DNA from: UBA7330 sp043554545
GTDB taxonomy: Bacteria; Bacteroidota; Bacteroidia; Cytophagales; Cyclobacteriaceae
Direction: 5' to 3'
Length of the DNA: 64,000 nt
NCBI GenBank assembly: GCA_043554545.1
Contig: CP121337.1
Coordinates: 2,418,001-2,482,000 of the forward strand
Of this stretch, positions 51,369 to 59,481 are shown one piece after another (position 1 is the stretch's first letter; each line of letters opens with the position of its first letter). Below the pieces are notes generated by a model. The model ran no database searches and was not told the DNA's origin. It was given only the letters and a program-made list of their open reading frames with translations. The translations under genes were made by a program, and so were the position numbers.

Positions 51369-52610
51369 ATGAACCACCCACCAGGTCTACATTTCGATAA
51401 TTCAAAGTTATCGGAACCTACAAACCGAGCCATTATCCACCTGGACCTGGATGCCTTCTTTGTATCAGTGGAGTGCCTGAGAGATGATCGTCTCAAAGGG
51501 ATTCCACTGATCATTGGGGGCAGTGGCGGACGTGGCGTTGTAGCCTCCTGCAGCTATGAAGCCCGTAAGTTTGGTGTCCACTCGGCCATGCCTACACGTA
51601 TGGCCCTCAGGCTTTGTCCCGATGCCAAGGTAATCTCCGGTGACATGGAGGCTTACAGTTATCAGTCCAGACTGGTCACAGACATCATTCGGGATGATGC
51701 CCCACTATTCGAAAAATCCTCTATCGATGAGTTTTATGTAGATGTAAGTGGAATGGATCGCTTTTTCAGCACCTATCAATGGTCCATCGAGTTGAGAAAG
51801 AAAATCATAAATAATACCGGACTGCCTATTTCCATGGGGCTATCAATCAATAAGCTGGTTTCCAAGGTGGCTACCGGAGAGTATAAGCCCAACGGTCAAA
51901 AATGGATAGAACCCGGAGATGAACGGGACTTTCTCGGACCTCTTCATGTGAGGAAAATTCCGATGGTTGGAGAAAAAACAAGTCAGTTTCTGGTGGATAT
52001 GGGGGTCACCCATGTGCACATCCTGAGAGACATGCCCGTTAAAATGTTGGAGAAGGCTTTTGGAATCAATGGCAGGGCCCTCTGGAACAAAGCCAACGCA
52101 ATTGATCACTCACCCATTCAGACTTATAGCGAACAAAAGTCTATCTCTACAGAATGCACTTTTGGTCAGGATTCCATCGATGTAAAAAAAATGAAAGTAT
52201 TGTTGCTTGCCATGGTGGAGAAACTCTGTCATAAACTAAGAAAAGAGCAAAAACTAACCTCCTGTATCACAGTAAAAATCCGCTACGCCAACTTCGACAC
52301 AGAAACCAGGCAGCGACATGTTACCTACACCTCTTCGGATCCGGTCATCATCAAAGAGGTATTCGATTTATTTGACAAGCTCTATACCCGAAGGATGCTG
52401 CTCAGACTGGTAGGTGTTCGGTTTAGCCACCTGGTACATGGTAATTATCAGATCAGCCTGTTTGAAGATACTGAAGAGCGCATCAGGCTCTTCCAGGCCC
52501 TCGATACGATTAAGAACAGACATGGCGCAGATAAGGTCACCCGTGCAGCGGCCCTTGGTATGAGCAAAAGGATCATGATGGATAATAACATGTTTTCGGG
52601 AAGAAACTAG
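51369..52610 (+). CDS. dinB: DNA polymerase IV (Y-family translesion polymerase)
   Basis: 413 residues. Palm motifs 'IHLDLDAFFVSVE' (metal Asp) and 'KSSIDEFYVDVSG' (catalytic Asp-Glu), finger residues 'VVASCSYEARKFGVHSAMP', thumb 'GLSINKLVSKVATG' and HhH region 'KAFGINGRALW', then the little-finger domain. A beta-clamp-type motif 'QISLF' occurs at residues 361-365, before a ~48-residue tail. It copies past damaged bases with low fidelity. Context (S24 repressor, candidate operators, second DnaE) suggests damage induction. Confidence 0.95.
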   Translation: MNHPPGLHFDNSKLSEPTNRAIIHLDLDAFFVSVECLRDDRLKGIPLIIGGSGGRGVVASCSYEARKFGVHSAMPTRMALRLCPDAKVISGDMEAYSYQSRLVTDIIRDDAPLFEKSSIDEFYVDVSGMDRFFSTYQWSIELRKKIINNTGLPISMGLSINKLVSKVATGEYKPNGQKWIEPGDERDFLGPLHVRKIPMVGEKTSQFLVDMGVTHVHILRDMPVKMLEKAFGINGRALWNKANAIDHSPIQTYSEQKSISTECTFGQDSIDVKKMKVLLLAMVEKLCHKLRKEQKLTSCITVKIRYANFDTETRQRHVTYTSSDPVIIKEVFDLFDKLYTRRMLLRLVGVRFSHLVHGNYQISLFEDTEERIRLFQALDTIKNRHGADKVTRAAALGMSKRIMMDNNMFSGRN

Positions 52611-52649
52611 TGTATATTAACTATCTTAATAGAAACATTTACTAGCACC

Positions 52650-53792
52650 ATGGTCTATCATTTCCTTTTACTTTTACTCATCTCTTATGTCCAGGTTCAA
52701 CCAAAATTCGAACAACAAGTCATCGATGACCAGGTATCAATCGGTTATGGATTAGCCATTGGGGATGTGGATGGGGATAAAAAGCCTGACATCCTGCTCG
52801 CAGATAAAAAACAATTCGTTTGGTATCGGAATGGTGACTGGAAAAGATTTGTTATGATCGATAATCTGACTCAATCAGATAATGTCTGCATTGCTGCCAG
52901 AGACATCGATGGAGATGGTTTGGTAGAGGTAGCTGTAGGCGCTCAATGGAATCCGGGTGAAACATCGGACACTTCTCGTTCAGGATCTGTTCATTACCTG
53001 ATCCGCCCCAAAGACCCGACACAACCCTGGACGCCCATCCAACTACCTCATGAACCAACCACACATCGAATGAAATGGGTAGTGGTCGGTAAAGAAAAGT
53101 ATCATTTGGTAGTTGTTCCCTTGCACGGCAGAGGTAACAAAGATGGTGAAGGCAATGGTGTAAGAGTTATTGGCTATGAAATGCAAGGTGATCCCAACAA
53201 TCCGTGGAAACTTCATCAAATAGATGATGAAATGCATCTGACGCATAATTTTGATATAGTATCCAGGAATGGTGAAGAATGGATTTATCTCGGTGGTAAG
53301 GAAGGTATCAAGACCTTTGCTTTTGAAAAGGGAAAATGGGTATCCAAACAAAATAATGGATGGTTCGTGGAGGGTAAGTCTTTCGGTGAGCTAAGAGATG
53401 GAAAGTTAAAAAGCACATCCTTTATTACAGGCATTCAGCCGATGCATGGAAATCAACTTACCGTTTTCTCAGACAATGGAGAGGAAGTGGCAGTACTTAA
53501 TAGAGACCTCAAACAAGGACATGCACTGGCGGCAGAGGATTTGCTCAATCTGGGAAATGATCAGATAGTAGTGGGCTGGAGAGAGCCAAACGATGAGTAT
53601 AAGGTTGGCATCAAAATCTTCTTACCCATGAATGACCAAGGTACTACCTGGAAGGATTATTGGATTGATAACAATACAATGGCTACAGAAGACCTATTGG
53701 TTGCTGACCTCAATGGGGATGGAAAAAAAGATATAGTAGCCGCAGGAAGGGCTACTCATAATCTTAAAATTTATTGGAACAAGAATCCTTAA
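52650..53792 (+). CDS. secreted FG-GAP/VCBS-repeat beta-propeller protein
   Basis: 380 residues with a short signal peptide (residues 1-17). Repeated calcium-loop motifs 'GDVDGDKKPDILLADK', 'RDIDGDGLVEVAVGAQW' and 'ADLNGDGKKDIVAAGRA' mark FG-GAP blades; the intervening sequence fits a six- or seven-bladed propeller. Many such proteins in this phylum are extracellular binding proteins. It lies 39 bp after dinB on the same strand, but the product type does not fit the polymerase genes, so co-transcription is probably incidental. Confidence 0.8.
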   Translation: MVYHFLLLLLISYVQVQPKFEQQVIDDQVSIGYGLAIGDVDGDKKPDILLADKKQFVWYRNGDWKRFVMIDNLTQSDNVCIAARDIDGDGLVEVAVGAQWNPGETSDTSRSGSVHYLIRPKDPTQPWTPIQLPHEPTTHRMKWVVVGKEKYHLVVVPLHGRGNKDGEGNGVRVIGYEMQGDPNNPWKLHQIDDEMHLTHNFDIVSRNGEEWIYLGGKEGIKTFAFEKGKWVSKQNNGWFVEGKSFGELRDGKLKSTSFITGIQPMHGNQLTVFSDNGEEVAVLNRDLKQGHALAAEDLLNLGNDQIVVGWREPNDEYKVGIKIFLPMNDQGTTWKDYWIDNNTMATEDLLVADLNGDGKKDIVAAGRATHNLKIYWNKNP

Positions 53793-53818
53793 GTTGATTT
53801 TTTTTATACACGGTATGC

Positions 53819-53864
53819 TAAAAAAAACGCAAGAGCGCAATCGAAAATAATCATGTCGCGCTCT
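53819..53864 (-). terminator. rho-independent terminator of the OsmC-family gene
   Basis: On the minus strand a 7-bp stem (AGAGCGC / GCGCTCT; 53832-53838 with 53858-53864) with a 19-nt loop is followed by TGCG and eight T. It ends the minus-strand osmC-type transcript, ~40 bp past its stop. The long loop lowers certainty. Confidence 0.5.
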
Positions 53865-53904
53865 ATACGAATACTTTAAGACTTTGCTATTAAATTGAAG
53901 TGCA

Positions 53905-54324
53905 TTAATCCACTAAAGTAGCGTCCATCTTGATGTCTGCCTTTAGTACCTGTGAAACAGGACAATTCTCTTTTGCATCGTTGGCCATCGCTTCAAACTT
54001 CGCCTGATCAAGACCCGGTGCTTTCACCTTTGTCGTAAGTAGTATTTCTTTAATCCCATCTTCAAAAATAAGCTTTGCCTGGGTGTCAATACGCTCAGCT
54101 GTAATACCTGCTTCCTGAAATACAAATGCAAGCTTCATAGAGAAACAACCTGCATGCGCGGCAGCAATCAGCTCCTCAGGATTTGTACCTTTCTCATCTC
54201 CAAAACGAGAGTTAGCACTGTATTTTGTTTGATCGAGTACTCCACTGTCAGAGGTAAGTGTCCCCTTTCCATCTTTTCCGGAACCCAGCCATTGAGCACT
54301 GGCTTTTCTAGTTGCTTTTAACAT
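53905..54324 (-). CDS. OsmC-family peroxiredoxin
   Basis: 139 residues. The two redox cysteines are present: Cys60 in 'AAHAGCFSM' and Cys121 in 'ENCPVSQVL', with Glu50-Glu51 ('NPEELI') as the family's conserved acid. 'SGVLDQTKYSANSRFGD' near the N-terminus matches OsmC rather than Ohr. Such proteins reduce organic hydroperoxides using lipoylated or thiol reductants in the cytoplasm. It interrupts the dinB-dnaE interval on the opposite strand. Confidence 0.9.
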   Translation of the reverse strand: MLKATRKASAQWLGSGKDGKGTLTSDSGVLDQTKYSANSRFGDEKGTNPEELIAAAHAGCFSMKLAFVFQEAGITAERIDTQAKLIFEDGIKEILLTTKVKAPGLDQAKFEAMANDAKENCPVSQVLKADIKMDATLVD

Positions 54325-54514
54325 TGTCGTAATATTTTTTTTGATTCAGTACTAAGTTAAAACACAGTAGGTCAAATAGTGTTTTGATTAAAAAAAATAT
54401 TCCGATTACTCCATCCGTGTATTGCTTACGAAGGCAACCTTTCTGACTGTCCGGAGAACTGGGCGAACATTTATGGTTCCCTAACCAAGATAAAATGATA
54501 ACATTTATTTATAT

Positions 54515-54554
54515 AACTAATATTTTTAGTATTTTTACTAATTATAATAGTAAT
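54515..54554. promoter_or_regulatory. candidate repressor-operator cluster upstream of dnaE
   Basis: A perfect inverted repeat TTAGTA-tttt-TACTAA (54526-54541) is flanked by a left half-site AACTAA (54515-54520) and a right ATAGTAAT (54547-54554). Half-sites alternate orientation about every 9-12 bp. They share the TTAGTA core of the palindromes at the S24-repressor promoter. The DNA is AT-rich, so chance is not excluded. Confidence 0.42.
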
Positions 54555-54563
54555 TAAATTACC

Positions 54564-57500
54564 TTGTTCTTCAACTGCCACACATACTTCTCTTTCCAGC
54601 ATGGAGTGCTCTCTGTCAAAGAATTGTTTGAAGAAGCGAAAAAACATGGCATTCACAAGCTCATCCTCACAGACATCAACAACACCTCAGGGTACATCGA
54701 ATTACTGAGACTCTGTCAGGAAAGAAAAGCAGAATGGGAACTAAAAATTGGTGTAGGTATTGAATTCCGAGAAAGAAATGACCTACTATATATTGGACTG
54801 GCCAGAAATGATGAAGGCTTTGAAGAACTCAACCGATACCTTTCCTTCCACAAGCGAACTGGACAACCACTGTATAAACGCGCACCTGAATTTCGTGAGG
54901 TCTACGTAGTCTATCCCTATCATAACCTCCCGGACTACCTCCGCGAAAATGAATATGTAGGAATCAGACAGCAAGAATTAAAAAAGCTGATCTTTAGCAA
55001 ACAGCAAGCATTCCTCCCCAAAATGATTGCCTGGCAACCTGTCACCTTTCCTGCAGACAGCGGGTCAGCAACACCTCAAAGCTTCAACATACATCGTCTG
55101 CTAAAATCCATAGGAGAAAACACCCTGCTAAGCAAACTCCCCTCCTCACTACAGGCAGATCCCTCTGAAGTCATGTTGACGGAAAAAGCTTTTAAAAACC
55201 AATTTCAGAACTATCCCCAACTGATACAAAACACCATACAAATTGTTGAGGAGTGTGAGCTGCAGATTGAACTGAACACCAATAAAAACAAACACTTTTT
55301 CACAGGAAAGAAAGCAACAGATCAGGAACTGCTCATCAGACAAGCCAGGTCAGGCTACGAACAAAAATATGCCGGCCGGGTAAATGAGGTAACGGAAGAG
55401 CGCTTCAATCGTGAAATTGACATTATCCGGAAAAAGAATTTCGAAGCCTACTATCTCATCAGCTACGACATTGTAAGACATGCCAAAAGCCAGGGCTTTT
55501 CCTATGTCGGACGGGGCAGTGGAGCTAATAGTATGATTGCCTATTGTCTGGACATCACCAATACTGATCCCATCGAACTGGATCTGTATTTTGAACGTTT
55601 CCTGAATCCAGAAAGAACCTCTCCACCGGATTTCGATATGGATTTTTCCTGGAAAGACCGGGACCAGATCTATGAGTATATCTTCAAAAGGTATCACAAT
55701 GATCATGTAGCCTTACTGGGAACCCAAACCACCTATCAAAGGCGATCCAATATTCGGGAGTTAGGTAAAGTCTTTGGTCTTCCCAAGGAAGAAATCGATA
55801 AGCTTGTGAGCTATCCCTACCCGGAACATTACCGGGATGATAAGGTCAGCCAGCTCATCTTTCGCTATGCTGAACTGATCAAAGGCATGCCCAACCACCT
55901 GTCTATCCATGCGGGAGGAGTGCTGATCACTGAAAAACCAATCTATGCCTATTCTACCCTTGACCTTCCACCCAAAGGCTATCCGGTTGTCCATTTTGAA
56001 ATGCACAATGCAGAAGATGTGGGCATATACAAATTTGACATCCTCAGTCAGCGTGGATTGGGCCACATCAAGGACACGATTGAACTGGTCAAAAAAAATC
56101 AGGGTATTGAAGAGAACATTGACCGGTTTCATGACTTCAAGAAAGATGAAAAAATCAAGCAACTGTTGACTAAAGGAAACTGCATGGGTTGCTTTTATGT
56201 GGAATCTCCAGCCATGCGCATGCTCCTGGGAAAGCTGGGTTGTGAGGATTACCTGACGCTTGTGGCCGCCAGCTCAATCATTAGGCCAGGAGTTGCCCGC
56301 TCAGGCATGATGCGTGCCTATATTGAGCGTCATCACCTGCGCAAAGAAGGCAAATCCTATGAGTCCATTCACCCCAGGATGGATGAGCTAATGAGTGACA
56401 CTTATGGCGTCATGGTTTACCAGGAAGACGTAATCAAGGTAGCGCATCACTTTGGAGGGCTCACCCTTACGGAAGCTGATGTACTCAGGCGCGGAATGTC
56501 GGGTAAGTACCGCTCACGGGCAGAGTTTCAAAGGGTTAAAGATCAGTTTTTTACAAACTGCAACGAGAAAGGCTACCCTCAGCATGTCACAGATCGAGTC
56601 TGGTACGAAATTGAAAGCTTTGCCGGGTATTCCTTTTCTAAAGGTCATTCGGCCAGTTATGCGGTAGAGAGCTATCAAAGCCTCTACCTGAAAGCGCATT
56701 ACCCGCTGGAGTTTATGGTTGGTGTGATCAATAATTTTGGAGGATTCTATAAAACAGAATTTTACTTCCATGAAGCCCGCATGTGGGGAGGTATGATCCA
56801 GGCTCCATGCGTGAATCATTCAGAGTACTTTACCGACATTTATGGAACGAAGATCTATATCGGATTTATTCACCTCAAAGACCTGGAATCAAAAATTGCC
56901 CAAAACATCCACCTGGCAAGAAAACAAAATGGTCCCTTTTTAAGCATGGATAACTTCATCCGCAGGGTAGCCGTGGGTCTGGAGCAGATTCGAATCCTGA
57001 TCCGGGTTGGAGCGTTTCGGTTTACTGAGAAAACCAAGAAAGAACTCTTGTGGAAGGCTCAGCTATATTTTGGTCAGAAAAGCAACAAACAATATTTACC
57101 AGACCTCTTCAATGAAGAACCCGAGGATTATCAGTTACCCCATTTGCAGCATCGCCCCTTCGAAGATGCTTTTGATGAAATTGAACTATTGGGATTCTCA
57201 CTTTGTGACCCCTTCCAACTTTTAGAAACAAATGACCTGGGAAATACCTGTTCGAAGGACCTGATGCACAGACTCAATCAGCGGGTTGAATTGGTGGGGT
57301 ATCTGATTGCCACAAAAGACACAAGCACCAAAGATGGTAAGCGAATGCACTTCGGTACCTTCTACGATCAACATGGGAAAGCTTTTGATACTGTAAACTT
57401 CCCTCCCATTGCCAGGCAATTTCCTTTTCGTGGCAGGGGCTTCTACCGACTGACCGGCAAAGTAGTGGATGATTTTGGCTATCCGTCTGTAGAGGTAGAC

Positions 57501-57566
57501 TGGATGGATAAGCTGCCCTTAAAGAACAAGTATGCCGTACATCACACATCAGAAATAAACTCATAA
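54564..57566 (+). CDS. dnaE: short second DNA polymerase III alpha subunit (DnaE2/ImuC-like)
   Basis: 1,000 residues, about 150 shorter than E. coli DnaE. Starts at TTG (an ATT 6 bp upstream is possible). The N-terminal PHP domain reads 'NCHTYFS' and 'LTDINN' where the metal-binding forms have HxHxxxS and LTDHN, so it is degenerate. C-family catalytic motif 'PDFDMDFSW' (~355-363), finger motifs 'VYQEDVIKVAHHFGG' and 'SFSKGHSASYAV' intact; OB-like C-terminus. A possible clamp-binding 'QYLPDLF' lies at 843-849. Probably an error-prone polymerase; co-transcribed with the DUF763 gene (1-bp gap). Confidence 0.9.
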   Translation: MFFNCHTYFSFQHGVLSVKELFEEAKKHGIHKLILTDINNTSGYIELLRLCQERKAEWELKIGVGIEFRERNDLLYIGLARNDEGFEELNRYLSFHKRTGQPLYKRAPEFREVYVVYPYHNLPDYLRENEYVGIRQQELKKLIFSKQQAFLPKMIAWQPVTFPADSGSATPQSFNIHRLLKSIGENTLLSKLPSSLQADPSEVMLTEKAFKNQFQNYPQLIQNTIQIVEECELQIELNTNKNKHFFTGKKATDQELLIRQARSGYEQKYAGRVNEVTEERFNREIDIIRKKNFEAYYLISYDIVRHAKSQGFSYVGRGSGANSMIAYCLDITNTDPIELDLYFERFLNPERTSPPDFDMDFSWKDRDQIYEYIFKRYHNDHVALLGTQTTYQRRSNIRELGKVFGLPKEEIDKLVSYPYPEHYRDDKVSQLIFRYAELIKGMPNHLSIHAGGVLITEKPIYAYSTLDLPPKGYPVVHFEMHNAEDVGIYKFDILSQRGLGHIKDTIELVKKNQGIEENIDRFHDFKKDEKIKQLLTKGNCMGCFYVESPAMRMLLGKLGCEDYLTLVAASSIIRPGVARSGMMRAYIERHHLRKEGKSYESIHPRMDELMSDTYGVMVYQEDVIKVAHHFGGLTLTEADVLRRGMSGKYRSRAEFQRVKDQFFTNCNEKGYPQHVTDRVWYEIESFAGYSFSKGHSASYAVESYQSLYLKAHYPLEFMVGVINNFGGFYKTEFYFHEARMWGGMIQAPCVNHSEYFTDIYGTKIYIGFIHLKDLESKIAQNIHLARKQNGPFLSMDNFIRRVAVGLEQIRILIRVGAFRFTEKTKKELLWKAQLYFGQKSNKQYLPDLFNEEPEDYQLPHLQHRPFEDAFDEIELLGFSLCDPFQLLETNDLGNTCSKDLMHRLNQRVELVGYLIATKDTSTKDGKRMHFGTFYDQHGKAFDTVNFPPIARQFPFRGRGFYRLTGKVVDDFGYPSVEVDWMDKLPLKNKYAVHHTSEINS

Positions 57567-57567
57567 C

Positions 57568-58773
57568 ATGAAAAGATCAGGAACAGCAGATTTACCGCTA
57601 CACGGTGGCCGGGTACCCAGGTGGTTATCGGAGCGCATGACCAAACTCGGTGGAGCAATCATGGAGTCCATCGCCATGGAGTATGGAAGATCAGAAGTAA
57701 TCAGCAGGTTGAGCGATCCGGCCTGGTTCCAGTCTCTGGGTTGTGTACTGGGAATGGACTGGCACTCTTCAGGAATAACCACATCAGTCATGGGAGCTTT
57801 AAAAGCAGCCATTAATCCTATCTCTCACGATCTGGGTATTTATGTGTGTGGTGGTAGAGGAAAGCATTCCCGAAAAACACCGGATGAATTACGATCAATT
57901 GCTGACAAAACAGGTCTGAATGGTGATGAGCTTGTGAGGAGTAGTCGCTTATCCGCAAAAGTAGATAACACAGCTATACAGGACGGATTTCAAATTTATC
58001 TTCACTCTTTTATTTTAACCAAAGAGGGTGAATGGGCTGTTATTCAACAAGGCATGAATAATCAAACTGGCTATGCCAGAAGGTACCATTGGCACTCCGC
58101 ACAATTAAAAAGCTACACAGAAACTCCACATGCCTATGTTTACGGCAGAAACCAGGGTTCCATATTAAACCTGACTTCTACAGCCGCTAAAGCAACAAAA
58201 TCAGGGATCCTTGAGATTGCCAGAGCAAATCCTGACAGGATGTTAGCTGAAATCAAAAAGATTAGGCTGCCAAGCCATCATGAGGTAAGAAATAAAGATG
58301 TTGACCTTAAGCGATTGGGATCAGTCCTGGTTCTGGCACAAAAATCACCTACACATGAATTTGAAGAATTACTATTGATAGAAGGATTAGGACCACGTAC
58401 TTTGCAATCGTTGGTTCTTGTCAGTGAAGTCATTCACGGCACCCCTTCAAGATTTAATGACCCCGCAAGATTTTCATTTGCTCATGGTGGTAAAGATGGC
58501 CACCCTTTCCCTGTACCGACCAAAACATATGATGAAAGTATCAGCGTCTTAAGAGATGCCATTGAAAAAGCAAGGCTTGGTCATCATGATAAATCAAAAG
58601 CGATCCAATCTCTTTCAATAGCCGCTCAAAGATTGGAACAGGACTTTATACCTAAAGGAGATATCCAGGAAGTGATTGAACATGAACGAAATAACAGTTG
58701 GAAATATGGGGGTCGAACAGTTCTCGGTAAATCGACTCCTCCTAAGGGCTCTCAACTGCAATTATTTGAGTAA
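57568..58773 (+). CDS. DUF763 family protein with C-terminal clamp-binding-type motif
   Basis: 401 residues. 'MKRSGTADLPLHGGRVPRWL' at the start, 'GMDWHSSGITTSV', 'GIYVCGGRGKHSRKTP' and 'QQGMNNQTGYARRYHWHS' are characteristic of DUF763, a family of archaea and bacteria without assigned function. Residues ~270-300 ('LLIEGLGPRTLQSLVLV') resemble a helix-hairpin-helix DNA-binding loop. The C-terminus 'SQLQLFE' fits the bacterial sliding-clamp consensus QL[SD]LF. It begins 1 bp after the dnaE stop. Inference: a nuclease or DNA-binding partner of the mutagenic polymerase at the clamp. Confidence 0.85.
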   Translation: MKRSGTADLPLHGGRVPRWLSERMTKLGGAIMESIAMEYGRSEVISRLSDPAWFQSLGCVLGMDWHSSGITTSVMGALKAAINPISHDLGIYVCGGRGKHSRKTPDELRSIADKTGLNGDELVRSSRLSAKVDNTAIQDGFQIYLHSFILTKEGEWAVIQQGMNNQTGYARRYHWHSAQLKSYTETPHAYVYGRNQGSILNLTSTAAKATKSGILEIARANPDRMLAEIKKIRLPSHHEVRNKDVDLKRLGSVLVLAQKSPTHEFEELLLIEGLGPRTLQSLVLVSEVIHGTPSRFNDPARFSFAHGGKDGHPFPVPTKTYDESISVLRDAIEKARLGHHDKSKAIQSLSIAAQRLEQDFIPKGDIQEVIEHERNNSWKYGGRTVLGKSTPPKGSQLQLFE

Positions 58774-58808
58774 GAAACTACATTGATGGGCATTAAAGCA
58801 GGCGATGC

Positions 58809-59336
58809 TTATTTCATCTTCTCACCAAACACTTCTTTGAATTTTTTAACTTTCGGAGCAATTACAAACTGACAATAAGGTTGTAATCCATTTTCTTCAA
58901 AGTACCCCTGATGATAATCCTCTGCAGAGTAGAACTTTTCAAAAGGACTGATTTCTGTAACAATAGGATCTACCCATGCTCCAGATTTATCTAGTTTTTC
59001 TTTTAAATCAACTGCAGTCTTTCGCTGATCATCATTGTGATAATAAATAACTGAGCGGTATTGCGTACCAACATCGTTACCTTGCCTATTAAGTGTTGTC
59101 GGGTCGTGGATCTTCCAAAAAACCTCAAGAATCTCTTCTAAGGATATCACCTCCTCATCGAAAGTAACCTGAATGACCTCTGCATGGCCTGTAGTGCCTG
59201 AACAGACCGCATTATATGTCGGGTTTTCAACATGACCACCGGAATATCCAGATATGGCAGATTTCACACCTTTGAGTTTGGAAAAGATAGTCTCAGTACA
59301 CCAGAAGCATCCTGATCCAATTGTAATTATATTCAT
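58809..59336 (-). CDS. msrA: peptide methionine sulfoxide reductase A
   Basis: 175 residues. Catalytic Cys10 in 'GSGCFWCTE', then 'GYSGGHVENPTYNAVCSGTTGHAEVIQV' elements and 'YHQGYFEENG', all standard for MsrA. It reduces the S-epimer of methionine sulfoxide using thioredoxin. The second Cys13 ('CFWC') and the Cys in 'YCQFVI' could act as resolving residues. It starts at the ATG giving the compact N-terminus. Convergent with the DUF763 gene, 35 bp apart. Confidence 0.96.
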   Translation of the reverse strand: MNIITIGSGCFWCTETIFSKLKGVKSAISGYSGGHVENPTYNAVCSGTTGHAEVIQVTFDEEVISLEEILEVFWKIHDPTTLNRQGNDVGTQYRSVIYYHNDDQRKTAVDLKEKLDKSGAWVDPIVTEISPFEKFYSAEDYHQGYFEENGLQPYCQFVIAPKVKKFKEVFGEKMK

Positions 59337-59481
59337 AAAATAATATTAACCTTTCAAGCGACCTAAGCAATAAAACCAGATGTGCTTCGGTTTTGTTCCA
59401 AAATTAATACTTGAACTAATCAAAAGGTTATAATTAAAATATTAACCGATGCTTGGCTAAATTAGCGGCTTAAGGAAATCT

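Noticed and set aside
54471..54656. Minus-strand 61-residue frame across the dnaE start
   Set aside because: Shadow of dnaE and its AT-rich promoter; no family resemblance or start signal.
57561..57812. Minus-strand 83-residue frame opposite the DUF763 start
   Set aside because: Lies entirely over well-conserved DUF763 coding sequence on the other strand.
58796..58810. AAGCA-ggcga-TGCTT hairpin between DUF763 and msrA genes as a terminator
   Set aside because: Only a 5-bp stem with no T-run on either strand.
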